A DNA stretch of 64,000 nucleotides, from contig NZ_CP015600.1 in assembly GCF_001647715.1 (NCBI RefSeq), forward strand, positions 4,216,001-4,280,000, written 5' to 3'. This document shows, piece after piece, positions 14,501 through 24,211 of this stretch. The notes beneath the pieces are model-generated. The model had not been told where the DNA came from. It saw nothing but the letters and a program-made list of their open reading frames with translations, and searched no databases. Source of the DNA: Pseudomonas antarctica (GTDB lineage Bacteria > Pseudomonadota > Gammaproteobacteria > Pseudomonadales > Pseudomonadaceae). The position numbers were made by a program, and so were the translations under genes. Numbering within the stretch: position 1 is the first letter of the stretch; the number at the start of each line of letters is the position of its first letter.

Positions 14501-14995
14501 ATGCTCGATGCAAACATCCACATCTCGCTGAATAGCCTCACTGCAAGCCAGATGGCCAAGCTGCTGGTGATGCATCACGGAATCGATGCTTTCGGCTACA
14601 AGTACGACAGCCTGCGCGATGCACCCAAGGGCCTCGTCACGCTTGAAGATTTGGCGTCCATGTCCGGCGAGGATCTGGATCAGCTTTACGATGAGAGCTC
14701 GCACGATGATGCAGTGAACGAGGTGCGTTACAGCGCGGTGAGCGCCCCCGGAATTTCGTCTTGGTGCCACTACAGCTGGGGCCGCAACTACGAGGTCGAC
14801 GTTAAGGCCTTCATCCTGCCTGATGGCCGCGCTCTCGCCTTCTGTGAGATGAGCGGCGGCGGTAAGCACGGCGAGCCAAACGCGTACCCCTGGGTTGAAG
14901 AAGCCAAATTCATCAAGGTCTCCGGCGTCGAAGAGCGCGTCATCAAGACTTACAAGTTCGAGGATATTCCAGAAGCTTCAGAGGTGACGCCATGA
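14501..14995 (+). CDS. Phage protein, unknown
   Basis: This 164-residue acidic protein begins MLDANIHISLNSLTASQMAK. Its C-terminal half is beta-rich (SSWCHYSWGRNYEVDVKAFI and PDGRALAFCEMSGGGKHGEP). No family recognised. It is followed with an ATGA overlap by a broken micro-ORF and then another small gene. Confidence 0.6.
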   Translation: MLDANIHISLNSLTASQMAKLLVMHHGIDAFGYKYDSLRDAPKGLVTLEDLASMSGEDLDQLYDESSHDDAVNEVRYSAVSAPGISSWCHYSWGRNYEVDVKAFILPDGRALAFCEMSGGGKHGEPNAYPWVEEAKFIKVSGVEERVIKTYKFEDIPEASEVTP

Positions 14996-15048
14996 TCGCC
15001 AACCTCTGGTTCGCCTAGGTCTTTATCTACAAGGGGCCCAAGCCATGA
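14992..15048 (+). pseudogene. Micro-ORF interrupted by amber codon
   Basis: Starting at an ATG overlapping the previous stop (ATGA), the frame reads MIANLWFA, TAG, VFIYKGPKP, TGA. The final TGA overlaps the next start (ATGA). Coupling at both ends suggests an 18-residue membrane-type peptide whose ninth codon became TAG. Chance cannot be excluded at this size. Confidence 0.3.
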
Positions 15049-15353
15049 CGCAGACAATGCAGGAACAGTTCGAGCAGGCGTTCAGCGATGACAACGGCAA
15101 GCTGCCGGTATCGTTCATCAAGCTGCAGCGCTTGGGCGACAGCTACAGCGTGCCGCGTGTTGCCCGGGCCTGGTACTGGTTCAAGCGCTCCCGTGAAACC
15201 CTGGTGGTGGACCTGCCAACGGTTGGCCCTTCGCCGGAACCGCCAGAAGATGCAATCGACGACAGCTGGCTGGATGCCCACCACGCCAAGATTCAAATGC
15301 GCGACGCGTGCTTCAAAGCCGTCGACGCTGCCGGCATCAAGATCGCCTCCTAA
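15045..15353 (+). CDS. Small phage protein, unknown
   Basis: This 102-residue protein begins MTQTMQEQFEQAFSDDNGKL and contains SVPRVARAWYWFKRSRETLV. AAGGGG lies before the ATG. No family recognised. It is in the run between the DGR and the methyltransferase gene. Confidence 0.6.
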   Translation: MTQTMQEQFEQAFSDDNGKLPVSFIKLQRLGDSYSVPRVARAWYWFKRSRETLVVDLPTVGPSPEPPEDAIDDSWLDAHHAKIQMRDACFKAVDAAGIKIAS

Positions 15354-15410
15354 CCCCAATCCCCCTATATGCCTGTCGGTGAGCGGCGGGCGCGCATCTG
15401 GAGATAAAGC

Positions 15411-17057
15411 ATGAGCTCAATTGCAAAGCAGGCATTTGGGGAAATCGTAGAAGATGTGTCCGAATTCTTTGCGCCGATGTCGAGCGACCTTGTAGATGGC
15501 CTGCTCGGCCAATACGGCGCCGCCCGCCGGAACATCGAATCCATGGCCGCAGCGGTCAGCGACCCCCAGCACGCCAGTGTCCTGCACTACTTCATTAGCG
15601 GAAACGTGGAAGAGCAGCGCTACAGCATCCCGTCGACCGTTGAAACCCTGTTCAATCTGGAGGGCGCCGTGGGCCAGCTGAATGGAGATTTCTGGAATAG
15701 GGCGCTGCGCCTTACCGACGTGTTCGACTACATGCCCCAAAAGCGTCGGGAAGAATGGCACGAGCAAATCAAGAACCCGCTGGGCCGCAAGAAAAACAAG
15801 CACAGCCAGGAAGCCGAGCTGCCAGCGCTGCCCGACTTCGAAGAGAGCACCGTGCGCGGCACGCTGTCAGGCCTACTGTCAAGTCGGCACAAGTTCCTGG
15901 CCGAGCGCGTTGACGGCATCTTTCGCGCCCTAAGCCGAACGCACGTGACCAACCGGCCAGAAGGTTTCAGCAAGCGCATGATCATCGCGGGCATTAACAG
16001 CTGGGGTACTTCTGGCCAAATCAACGATCTGCGCTGTGTCATCGCTAAATTCATGGGTCGCGAGGAGCCGAAGCACGGCGCAACCGATCCGGTGATCAAA
16101 GCTGCTGGCCGGCACAACGGCGAATGGATGGCAATAGACGGCAATTCGCTGCGCATTCGCGTCTACGGCGGCGTCGGTACCGCGCACCTCGAAGTGCACC
16201 CCGAGATGTCCTGGCGACTGAATGCGATCCTTGCCAGCCTATACCCGGCGGCAATCCCATCGCAATTCCGCGAGAAGCCAAAGACCCGCAAGAAGATCAA
16301 GGATTTCGAGCTCTTCGATAAACCGCTGCCGCATGCAGTGATTGCGATGCTGGCGGAAATGCGAGATGTGCGAGAGCGTGTTTTGCCTGAGTGGCCGGAG
16401 CGCCACATCGACGTGCCGATGGCAAAAAGCTTCGGCTACGGCGAGAAGGACAAGGCCACTCAGGCCGAAGCCGAGAAAGCGCTGATAGCAATCGGCGCAG
16501 TGAAGGTCAAGCACTACTGGCAGTTCGACTATAACCCTGGCGAAGTGCTTGACCAGATTGTTTGCTCTGGGTGCATTCCGGACCAGAAGTCGCATCAGTT
16601 CTATCCAACCCCTGAAAACGTCGCGCTGGCAGCTATCGAGCTGGCCGACATCCATCCGGGCCACCAATGCTTGGAGCCGAGCGCCGGTCTTGGCGGCTTG
16701 GCCGACATGATGCCGAACGACACAACCGTATGCGTTGAGATAAGCGCACTACATTGCGAAGTGCTCAAGGCCAAAGGTCACCATGTCGAGTGTGCCGACT
16801 TTTTGAAGTGGAATATCACTGGCAAATACGACCGTATCGTAATGAATCCTCCGTTCAGCGAGGGCCGATGGCAGGCTCACCTTGAGCATGCTTCATCGAT
16901 GCTAAAGCTCGGCGGGCGATTGGTTGCGGTGCTACCAGCCAGCGCAAAAGGAAAGGAATTGCTCCCAGGGCTCACTCATGAGTGGACGCAGATCTACAGC
17001 AATGAGTTTTCTGGAACCAGCGTTTCGGTAGTGATTCTCACCGCCTACTCCGCATAA
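15411..17057 (+). CDS. DUF4942 protein with C-terminal SAM methyltransferase
   Basis: This 548-residue protein has an N-terminal DUF4942-type region (roughly residues 1-240) and a C-terminal class I methyltransferase domain. The SAM-binding motif is CLEPSAGLGGLADMM, the acidic residue follows in TTVCVEIS, and the catalytic NPPF motif lies in YDRIVMNPPFSEG. NPPF indicates N6-adenine or related amino-methylation. In phages such enzymes can protect phage DNA from restriction. No recognition domain or partner nuclease gene is visible, so the target site is unknown. GGAGA precedes the ATG. Confidence 0.85.
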   Translation: MSSIAKQAFGEIVEDVSEFFAPMSSDLVDGLLGQYGAARRNIESMAAAVSDPQHASVLHYFISGNVEEQRYSIPSTVETLFNLEGAVGQLNGDFWNRALRLTDVFDYMPQKRREEWHEQIKNPLGRKKNKHSQEAELPALPDFEESTVRGTLSGLLSSRHKFLAERVDGIFRALSRTHVTNRPEGFSKRMIIAGINSWGTSGQINDLRCVIAKFMGREEPKHGATDPVIKAAGRHNGEWMAIDGNSLRIRVYGGVGTAHLEVHPEMSWRLNAILASLYPAAIPSQFREKPKTRKKIKDFELFDKPLPHAVIAMLAEMRDVRERVLPEWPERHIDVPMAKSFGYGEKDKATQAEAEKALIAIGAVKVKHYWQFDYNPGEVLDQIVCSGCIPDQKSHQFYPTPENVALAAIELADIHPGHQCLEPSAGLGGLADMMPNDTTVCVEISALHCEVLKAKGHHVECADFLKWNITGKYDRIVMNPPFSEGRWQAHLEHASSMLKLGGRLVAVLPASAKGKELLPGLTHEWTQIYSNEFSGTSVSVVILTAYSA

Positions 17058-17141
17058 CTCTCCCCCACCTTCTGCCGCCCAGCGCGGCGCGGAAACCCAC
17101 CCCAATAATTCCACCCGGCAACGGCGTGGCGAGGCATTCCT

Positions 17142-17543
17142 ATGGCCAACACAAAGTTAGCGCCGGTCCTAGAGACCGCGCCCCGCTTCATCCGGGCGAT
17201 GCACGCCCCCGCTTACCTTGGCATGTGCCGGGAAGAATTCAAGAATACCGTCCGTCCACACGTCCGCGAATTCCCCATTGGAAAACAGGGCGTTGGCTTT
17301 GATCGACACGAACTGGACGCGTGGGCAGACGCCTACATCGAAGCCAAGGCGATTGAAAAGAAGGCTGATCAGGACAACAATCCGCCCCGCAGTGGGCGCC
17401 AAGGAGCAAAACAATGGCGCGAAAAACAATGTCGGGCCTCTATCAGAGGAACGGGATTTGGCACATCGACAAAGTCGTCCGAGGTAGCCGACTTCAGGAA
17501 AGCACTGGAGCAAGCGAAAGGGAAGAAGCCGAGCAGTACCTGA
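17142..17543 (+). CDS. Putative excisionase/AlpA-like DNA-binding protein
   Basis: This 133-residue protein has an early winged-helix-like stretch, APAYLGMCREEFKNTVRPHV followed by FDRHELDAWADAYIE, typical of AlpA/excisionase-like proteins encoded just before integrases. Its 3' end overlaps the integrase gene by 130 bases, an unusually long overlap. The basic C-terminal tail may therefore be longer than in relatives. It likely steers integrase toward excision; this is inferred from position and fold. Confidence 0.65.
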   Translation: MANTKLAPVLETAPRFIRAMHAPAYLGMCREEFKNTVRPHVREFPIGKQGVGFDRHELDAWADAYIEAKAIEKKADQDNNPPRSGRQGAKQWREKQCRASIRGTGFGTSTKSSEVADFRKALEQAKGKKPSST

Positions 17544-18610
17544 TTCATCGGTTGGAAAAGCTGCGGCAAGAAAAGATTTATGGCGTGCGCCAGGTGCGAA
17601 CCTGGCGTGAGGCTGCCACCCGGTTCCTCGTGGAGTTCAAAGACCAGGCATCCATCGGCCTTTCCGCTTCTCACATTGAGCAGCTCGACCCGTACATCGG
17701 CGATCTGCCCATAACGCACATCGATGATGGGAGCCTGGCCACGTTCATTCGTGAGCGGCAGCGGCCGAGCAAGACGGGCAATGGTAGGGTCAAACCAGGC
17801 GTATCGAACAGGACGGTCAACATAGCCCTGCAGCGAGTCGTCAGGATCTTGAACCTGTGTAACCGCAAGTGGCGTGATGCTGAAAAGCGGCCGTGGCTGG
17901 AGAGCGTGCCGATGATCTCGATGCTTGAGGAGAAGAAGTCGAGCCGTAAACCCTACCCGATGTCCTGGGAAGAGCAGGCCCTATTGTTCCCTGAGCTGCC
18001 CGACCACCTTTTGAGGATGGCCCTCTATAAGGTAAACACGGGTTGCAGGGAGCAGGAGGTGTGCAAGTTGCGGTGGGATTGGGAAATACGGGTGCCGGAC
18101 CTGAACACCAGCGTATTTCTGATACCTGCCGGATTCGGCGGGCGGAGTGAAAAGGCAGGGGTAAAGAACGGCGATGAGCGCCTAGTGATCCTTAACAACG
18201 TGGCGATGTCCATCATCGATGGCCAGCGCGGTCTGCATCGAGACCTGGTGTTCCCGTACGGGCAGCCAGATCAGTTCGGGCCAACGGCAATGCATCGCAT
18301 GAATGACTCGGCCTGGAAGAAAGCCAGGGTGCGCGCAGCGGATAAATGGGAGAAGGCCCACCAATCGCCAGCGCACCCCGGATTTAGGTCGATCAGGATT
18401 CACGACTTGAAGCACACCTTTGGCAGAAGGCTACGTGCAGCAAACGTGACAGAGGAAGATCGGAAAGCGTTGTTGGGGCATAAGAACGGCAGCATAACGA
18501 GCCACTATTCTACCCCGGAGCTGCAGCACTTGATTGAGGCTGCGAACAAAGTGTCGGCAACTGACTCTCGCGGGCCAGCACTGACAATCTTGAGGAGGAA
18601 GTTGGGATGA
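17414..18610 (+). CDS. int: Phage integrase (tyrosine recombinase)
   Basis: This 398-residue tyrosine recombinase has an N-terminal arm-binding part, a core-binding SAM-like domain (about residues 60-160) and a catalytic domain. Visible catalytic motifs are the first Arg in TGCREQEVCKLRW, HDLKHTFGRRL, LLGHKN and the nucleophile Tyr in SHYSTPEL. The gene ends next to the tRNA-Pro 3' end, so that tRNA is its likely attachment site. The start lies inside the preceding gene; ATG 17414 follows an AAGGAGCA motif. Confidence 0.95.
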   Translation: MARKTMSGLYQRNGIWHIDKVVRGSRLQESTGASEREEAEQYLIHRLEKLRQEKIYGVRQVRTWREAATRFLVEFKDQASIGLSASHIEQLDPYIGDLPITHIDDGSLATFIRERQRPSKTGNGRVKPGVSNRTVNIALQRVVRILNLCNRKWRDAEKRPWLESVPMISMLEEKKSSRKPYPMSWEEQALLFPELPDHLLRMALYKVNTGCREQEVCKLRWDWEIRVPDLNTSVFLIPAGFGGRSEKAGVKNGDERLVILNNVAMSIIDGQRGLHRDLVFPYGQPDQFGPTAMHRMNDSAWKKARVRAADKWEKAHQSPAHPGFRSIRIHDLKHTFGRRLRAANVTEEDRKALLGHKNGSITSHYSTPELQHLIEAANKVSATDSRGPALTILRRKLG

Positions 18611-18634
18611 TCCCCCGCAAAAGTCCCTACGCGT

Positions 18635-18661
18635 AAAAAATCCGAACTGGCTAGAGTTCGG
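18635..18661 (-). terminator. Terminator for tRNA-Pro
   Basis: CCGAACT and AGTTCGG pair around a six-base loop, followed on the minus strand by six T. It lies 19 bases past the tRNA 3' end and on the prophage side of the junction, so the prophage probably supplies the terminator. Confidence 0.8.
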
Positions 18662-18679
18662 CTAAGTCACTGTAAAATA

Positions 18680-18756
18680 TGGTCGGGACGGAGTGATTCG
18701 AACACTCGACCCCTAGCACCCCATGCTAGTGCGCTACCGGACTGCGCTACGCCCCG
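18680..18756 (-). tRNA. tRNA-Pro (anticodon GGG)
   Basis: This 77-base cloverleaf has acceptor stem CGGGGCG/CGTCCCG, anticodon stem CTAGC/GCTAG with loop ATGGGGT (anticodon GGG), T-loop TTCGAAT and an encoded CCA. It is the likely attachment site of the prophage; its 3' end faces the integrase gene. Confidence 0.96.
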
Positions 18757-18846
18757 ACTAGGCGTGTTACTGGGTTCGCTTCGCAACGAAGCGATCAGGA
18801 ATATACCGCAAGCTTTTGAAATGTGGAAGTATTTTAAAAGCCTGAG

Positions 18847-19203
18847 TTATTTCTTCAAAACCACCAGCACATCTTCGAGTTCGGAGATCATTTGGCGGAT
18901 CAATTGCTTGTATTGGGTGGTGTCGTCTTTGGCTTCATCACCGGACATACGCTGGCGCGCGCCGCTGATGGTGAACCCCTGATCGTACAGCAACGCACGG
19001 ATCTGCCGGATCATCAGCACATCCTGGCGCTGATAATACCGACGGTTCCCGGTGCGTTTGACGGGGTTGAGTTGAGGAAACTCCTGCTCCCAATAGCGCA
19101 ACACGTGCGGTTTGACCGCACAGAGCTCGCTGACTTCACCAATGGTGAAGTAGCGTTTGCCTGGGATGACGGGTAGCTCGTCGTTATGACTTGGTTCCAG
19201 CAT
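18847..19203 (-). CDS. MerR-family transcriptional regulator
   Basis: This 118-residue protein starts [11 protein letters not shown] and has a MerR helix-turn-helix, [20 protein letters not shown] then [10 protein letters not shown] and [20 protein letters not shown]. The C-terminus is short and has no metal-binding cysteine cluster, so it is not a classical mercury or copper sensor. Its gene always follows ihfA in pseudomonads and here overlaps it by 20 bases. Its target is unknown to me. Confidence 0.92.
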   Translation of the reverse strand: MLEPSHNDELPVIPGKRYFTIGEVSELCAVKPHVLRYWEQEFPQLNPVKRTGNRRYYQRQDVLMIRQIRALLYDQGFTISGARQRMSGDEAKDDTTQYKQLIRQMISELEDVLVVLKK

Positions 19204-19486
19204 AAGCCTCAACTCGGGCCTTCAACTTCTGCCCTGGACGAAAGGTGACCACACGGCGAGCCGTGATCGGGATTTCTTCTCCCGTTTTTGGATTGCGGCC
19301 AGGCCGCTGGCGTTTGTCCCGCAGGTCAAAATTGCCGAAACCGGACAATTTGACCTGTTCGTTGTCTTCCAGAGCGTGCCTGATTTCTTCAAAAAACAGC
19401 TCGACCAATTCCTTGGCCTCGCGCTTGTTCAGACCCAACTCTTCGTACAGACGTTCCGCCATCTCAGCTTTCGTCAAAGCCCCCAT
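19184..19486 (-). CDS. ihfA: Integration host factor alpha subunit
   Basis: This 100-residue HU/IHF-family protein has the DNA-bending beta-arm signature [20 protein letters not shown] and the start [19 protein letters not shown] typical of IhfA. With IhfB it bends DNA in sigma54 activation, replication and site-specific recombination. It lies three bases after pheT in the translation operon, as in other gamma-proteobacteria. IHF is also used by many phage integrases, including lambda's. Confidence 0.97.
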   Translation of the reverse strand: MGALTKAEMAERLYEELGLNKREAKELVELFFEEIRHALEDNEQVKLSGFGNFDLRDKRQRPGRNPKTGEEIPITARRVVTFRPGQKLKARVEAYAGTKS

Positions 19487-19489
19487 ACG

Positions 19490-21868
19490 TCACTTCCTTA
19501 ACGTGGCGTTCAACCTTTGTTCGAGCGAGGTGAGGATATTTTGTGTCGTGGTATTCACCTCATCGTCATTAAGAGTGCGCGATGGATGCTGCCAGGTCAA
19601 GCCAACTGCAAGGCTTTTTCTATGCGGATCAATGCCTTTACCCTGATAGACGTCAAATAGCCTGAGGTCTGTCAGCCATTCCCCTGCATTTTCACGGATT
19701 ACATCCAGAACAGCAGTGGCGGCCACGTCACGGTCGGCGATCAGGGCCAGGTCACGACGTACTTCAGGGAAGCGCGACAACTCGCTGAATTTAGGCATTT
19801 TGCCCGACGCCACTTCGGCCAGCACCAGCTCAAAAACGAACACAGGACGGTCGAGACCGAGGGTTTTCGACAGCTCGGGGTGAATGGCACCGACGAAGCC
19901 CACCAAGCGCCCTTCGCGCTCGATACGCGCAGTCTGGCCCGGGTGCAACGCTGGATGGCTGCCTGGCACAAACGTGAAGTCATTCAGTGCGCCGGCAAAG
20001 CCCAATACCGCTTCCACGTCAGCTTTAACGTCGAAGAAGTCCACGGTGTCACGGCCCTGCGCCCAGCCTTCCGGCAGACGGCTACCGCAAACCACACCGG
20101 CCAACATCGGCTCTTGCTTCAGGCCGTCGAGTTGGCCGACGAAACGCAGGCCGCTTTCGAACATGCGTACGCGATCTTGCTGACGGTTCAGGTTGTGGGA
20201 AAGCGCCTTGACCAAACCTGGCCACAGCGACGAGCGCATGGCGGCCATGTCGTTGGAGATCGGGTTAGCCAACAGCAACGGCTCAACGCCTGGGTTGAAT
20301 AGCTCGAACTGCTTCGGATCAATGAAGCTGTACGTCACTGCTTCCTGATAGCCTCGGGCAACCAGCAGACGACGCAACTCTGGCAGGTGCGCACGCGCTT
20401 CGGCCTTGGGTTGCGGTGCCAGGCGCGCTTGCGGGTAGCGTACCGGCAGACGGTTATAGCCATACAGACGGGCCAGCTCTTCGATCAGATCAACTTCCAG
20501 GCTGATATCGAAGCGATGGCTTGGCACGTCAACGTGCCACTGCCCTTCCTCGCCAGCGGAAATGCCAAGGCCAAGCGCCGACAGCAATTGCTCGATCTGA
20601 GCAGGCTCGATCACCAGGCCAAGCATTTGCTCGACGCTTTTGGCGCGCAGCGTAATAGGTGCAACGGACGGCAGGTACTGTTCGTTGACGGTTTCGGTGA
20701 TCGGGCCAGCTTCGCCACCCGTGATTTCCAGCAGCAGGCCAGTGGCGCGCTCCATGGCTTCACGGGCCAGCTTCCAGTCCACGCCACGCTCGTAGCGATG
20801 CGAGGCATCGGTGTGCAGGCCGTAGGAGCGGGCCTTGCCGGCGATGGCGATCTGATCAAAGAACGCGCTTTCGAGGAAAATATCGCGAGTGGTCGCGGAC
20901 ACACCGCTGTGCTCGCCACCCATCACGCCGGCAATCGCCAGGGCGCGGGAATGGTCGGCGATGACCAGGGTATCAGCGCGCAGGCTGACTCCCTGGCCGT
21001 CGAGCAATACCAGCTTCTCGCCTTCTTCGGCCATGCGTACGCGGATGCCGCCATTGATTTCGGCGAGATCGAAAGCGTGCAACGGTTGACCCAGCTCCAG
21101 CATCACGTAGTTGGTGATGTCGACGGCAGCGTCGATGCTGCGCACATCGGCGCGACGCAGGCGCTCAACCATCCACAGCGGGGTTGGCCTGGAAAGGTCG
21201 ACGTTACGGATCACGCGGCCGAGGTAGCGTGGGCAAGCGTTTGGCGCCAGCACTTCGATCGGGCGTACTTCCTCGTGCACGGCAGCTACTGCGGCAACCA
21301 CGGGACGAGTGACTGGCGCGTTGTACAGCGCGCCTACTTCGCGGGCCAGGCCAGCGAGGGACAGGCAATCGCCGCGGTTCGGGGTCAGATCAACCTCGAT
21401 GCTGGCGTCTTCCAGCTCCAGGTAAACACGAATGTCCTGGCCTGTTGGCGCGTCGGCCGGCAGTTCCATCAGGCCGTCGTTGCCCTCGCCCACTTGCAGT
21501 TCAGCCTGGGAGCAGAGCATGCCGTTGGACTCAACGCCACGCAGCTTGGCTTTCTTGATCTTGAAGTCGCCTGGCAGTTCGGCGCCGATCATGGCAAACG
21601 GAATCTTCAGGCCCGGGCGCACGTTTGGCGCTCCGCATACGACCTGGAAGGTTTCGGAGCCATTGCTGACCTGACACACGCGCAATTTATCAGCATCAGG
21701 GTGCTGCTCGGTGCTCAGCACCTCGCCCACGACCACGCCGCTGAAAACACCGGCGGCCGGCGTTACGCTATCGACCTCAAGGCCGGCCATCGACAGACGA
21801 GCAACCAGCTCGTCGCGATCTACCTGCGGGCTTACCCAGCCACGCAGCCATTGTTCACTGAATTTCAT
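19490..21868 (-). CDS. pheT: Phenylalanyl-tRNA synthetase beta subunit
   Basis: This 792-residue protein has the usual PheT length. It begins MKFSEQWLRGWVSPQVDRDE, followed by the tRNA-binding (EMAP-like) domain, the B3/B4 editing region with the HRYERGVDW segment, the B5 domain and a C-terminal anticodon-binding domain ending near TLNDDEVN. With PheS it forms the tetramer that charges tRNA-Phe. It is 26 bases after pheS and three before ihfA, in one operon. Confidence 0.98.
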   Translation of the reverse strand: MKFSEQWLRGWVSPQVDRDELVARLSMAGLEVDSVTPAAGVFSGVVVGEVLSTEQHPDADKLRVCQVSNGSETFQVVCGAPNVRPGLKIPFAMIGAELPGDFKIKKAKLRGVESNGMLCSQAELQVGEGNDGLMELPADAPTGQDIRVYLELEDASIEVDLTPNRGDCLSLAGLAREVGALYNAPVTRPVVAAVAAVHEEVRPIEVLAPNACPRYLGRVIRNVDLSRPTPLWMVERLRRADVRSIDAAVDITNYVMLELGQPLHAFDLAEINGGIRVRMAEEGEKLVLLDGQGVSLRADTLVIADHSRALAIAGVMGGEHSGVSATTRDIFLESAFFDQIAIAGKARSYGLHTDASHRYERGVDWKLAREAMERATGLLLEITGGEAGPITETVNEQYLPSVAPITLRAKSVEQMLGLVIEPAQIEQLLSALGLGISAGEEGQWHVDVPSHRFDISLEVDLIEELARLYGYNRLPVRYPQARLAPQPKAEARAHLPELRRLLVARGYQEAVTYSFIDPKQFELFNPGVEPLLLANPISNDMAAMRSSLWPGLVKALSHNLNRQQDRVRMFESGLRFVGQLDGLKQEPMLAGVVCGSRLPEGWAQGRDTVDFFDVKADVEAVLGFAGALNDFTFVPGSHPALHPGQTARIEREGRLVGFVGAIHPELSKTLGLDRPVFVFELVLAEVASGKMPKFSELSRFPEVRRDLALIADRDVAATAVLDVIRENAGEWLTDLRLFDVYQGKGIDPHRKSLAVGLTWQHPSRTLNDDEVNTTTQNILTSLEQRLNATLRK

Positions 21869-21894
21869 CCTGCTCTCCTAAAGATTCGTTACGA

Positions 21895-22965
<1,071 letters not shown>

Positions 22966-23020
22966 ATGACGTTTACCACCTTGGGCTGCAGGAGCAACCC
23001 AGGGTGACTGTCGGGGGTAC

Positions 23021-23377
23021 TTAAGCCAAAGTGGCTTTAGCTTTCTCGACAATCGCAGCAAACACCGCTTTATCGTTCACGGCCAGTTCAGCCAGAACCT
23101 TACGGTCGATTTCGATGGACGCTTTTTTCAGGCCAGCGATGAAACGGCTGTAGGACAGACCGTTAACACGTGCACCAGCATTGATACGAGCGATCCACAG
23201 AGCGCGGAACTGACGTTTTTTCTGACGACGGTCACGGTAGGCGTATTGGCCTGCCTTGATTACCGCTTGCTTGGCAACACGGAATACGCGTGAACGCGCG
23301 CCGTAGTAGCCTTTAGCAAGTTTCAGAATTTTTTTGTGACGCTTACGGGCAATGACGCCACGCTTTACACGAGCCAT
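23021..23377 (-). CDS. rplT: 50S ribosomal protein L20
   Basis: This is a 118-residue, highly basic protein, [20 protein letters not shown] and so on, of standard L20 length. It binds 23S rRNA early in large-subunit assembly and in E. coli represses the rpmI-rplT message. It lies 27 bases after rpmI. Confidence 0.98.
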   Translation of the reverse strand: MARVKRGVIARKRHKKILKLAKGYYGARSRVFRVAKQAVIKAGQYAYRDRRQKKRQFRALWIARINAGARVNGLSYSRFIAGLKKASIEIDRKVLAELAVNDKAVFAAIVEKAKATLA

Positions 23378-23404
23378 GAGTTACTTCCTCTATTCTTGAC
23401 TAAA

Positions 23405-23599
23405 TTAACGAAGGCGCAGCATGCGCTCGACTTTTGCCACGTCACACGGTGCCAGCAAGCTGCTACCGCGCAGTTGACGCTTACGCTTGGTCGACATTTT
23501 AGTCAGGATGTGGCTCTTGAAAGCGTGCTTGTGCTTGATACCGTTAGCAGTTTTCAGAAACCGCTTAGCAGCACCACTTTTAGTTTTCATTTTTGGCAT
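23405..23599 (-). CDS. rpmI: 50S ribosomal protein L35
   Basis: This 64-residue basic protein starts [20 protein letters not shown], the L35 signature. It is a large-subunit protein, here 60 bases after infC in the infC-rpmI-rplT order. Confidence 0.98.
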   Translation of the reverse strand: MPKMKTKSGAAKRFLKTANGIKHKHAFKSHILTKMSTKRKRQLRGSSLLAPCDVAKVERMLRLR

Positions 23600-23659
23600 G
23601 TTCGGATACTCCGCATTCAGTTGATAAACATAATCAGAAGGCCTGCCGTGCCCTGTTGA

Positions 23660-24211
23660 TTACTTCTTCTTTTTCGGGGCGATGACCATAATCAGCTGGC
23701 GTCCTTCCATCTTAGGATGCTGCTCGACAGAACCGTACTCCAACAGGTCAGCTTCAACCCGCTTGAGGAGTTCCATCCCCAGCTCCTGGTGGGCCATCTC
23801 ACGGCCGCGGAATCGCAAGGATACCTTGGCCCTGTCCCCATCACTCAGGAAACGTACCAGGTTGCGCAGTTTTACCTGGTAATCCCCTTCCTCCGTCCCT
23901 GGACGAAACTTGATTTCTTTTACTTGAATCTGCTTCTGGTTCTTCTTCGCTGCGGCAACCTGCTTCTTCTTCTCGAAGATCGATTTGCCGTAGTCCATCA
24001 CCCGACAAACAGGTGGGATTGCGTCGGCGGAAATTTCCACCAGGTCCAATTTGGACTCTTCAGCAATACGAAGCGCTTCATCAATAGAGACGATGCCAAT
24101 CTGCTCGCCATCAGCGCCAATTAACCGAACCTCGCGTGCCGAGATATTCTCATTGATCGGCGCTTTCGGTGCAGCTCGTTTATCTTGTCTCGGTTCACGC
24201 TTAATAATAAT
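23660..24211 (-). CDS. infC: Translation initiation factor IF-3
   Basis: This 183-residue protein has an N-terminal domain ([16 protein letters not shown]), a lysine-rich linker ([20 protein letters not shown]) and a C-terminal domain ending VIAPKKKK. No ATG is available at the N-terminus; the frame opens with three consecutive ATT codons after GGAG. The first ATT shares its A with the thrS stop and gives the usual length of 183 residues. The second or third ATT sit at a better distance from GGAG. An AUU start is the known basis of IF-3 autoregulation. Confidence 0.95.
   Translation of the reverse strand: MIIKREPRQDKRAAPKAPINENISAREVRLIGADGEQIGIVSIDEALRIAEESKLDLVEISADAIPPVCRVMDYGKSIFEKKKQVAAAKKNQKQIQVKEIKFRPGTEEGDYQVKLRNLVRFLSDGDRAKVSLRFRGREMAHQELGMELLKRVEADLLEYGSVEQHPKMEGRQLIMVIAPKKKK

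Larger units (their letters stand above)
1..18679. mobile_element. Lambda-like prophage, right arm, integrated at tRNA-Pro
   Basis: The segment has lambda-like early organisation: a repressor and a Cro-like gene transcribed apart from a shared operator region, replication genes on the minus strand, and recombination genes, putative excisionase and integrase on the plus strand. The integrase gene ends 70 bases from the 3' end of a tRNA-Pro gene, where tyrosine recombinases commonly integrate. No structural or lysis genes are present, so they and the other attachment site should lie left of base 1. The exact right boundary, probably within the 3' part of the tRNA, cannot be fixed without the other copy of the core. 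Confidence 0.9.
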
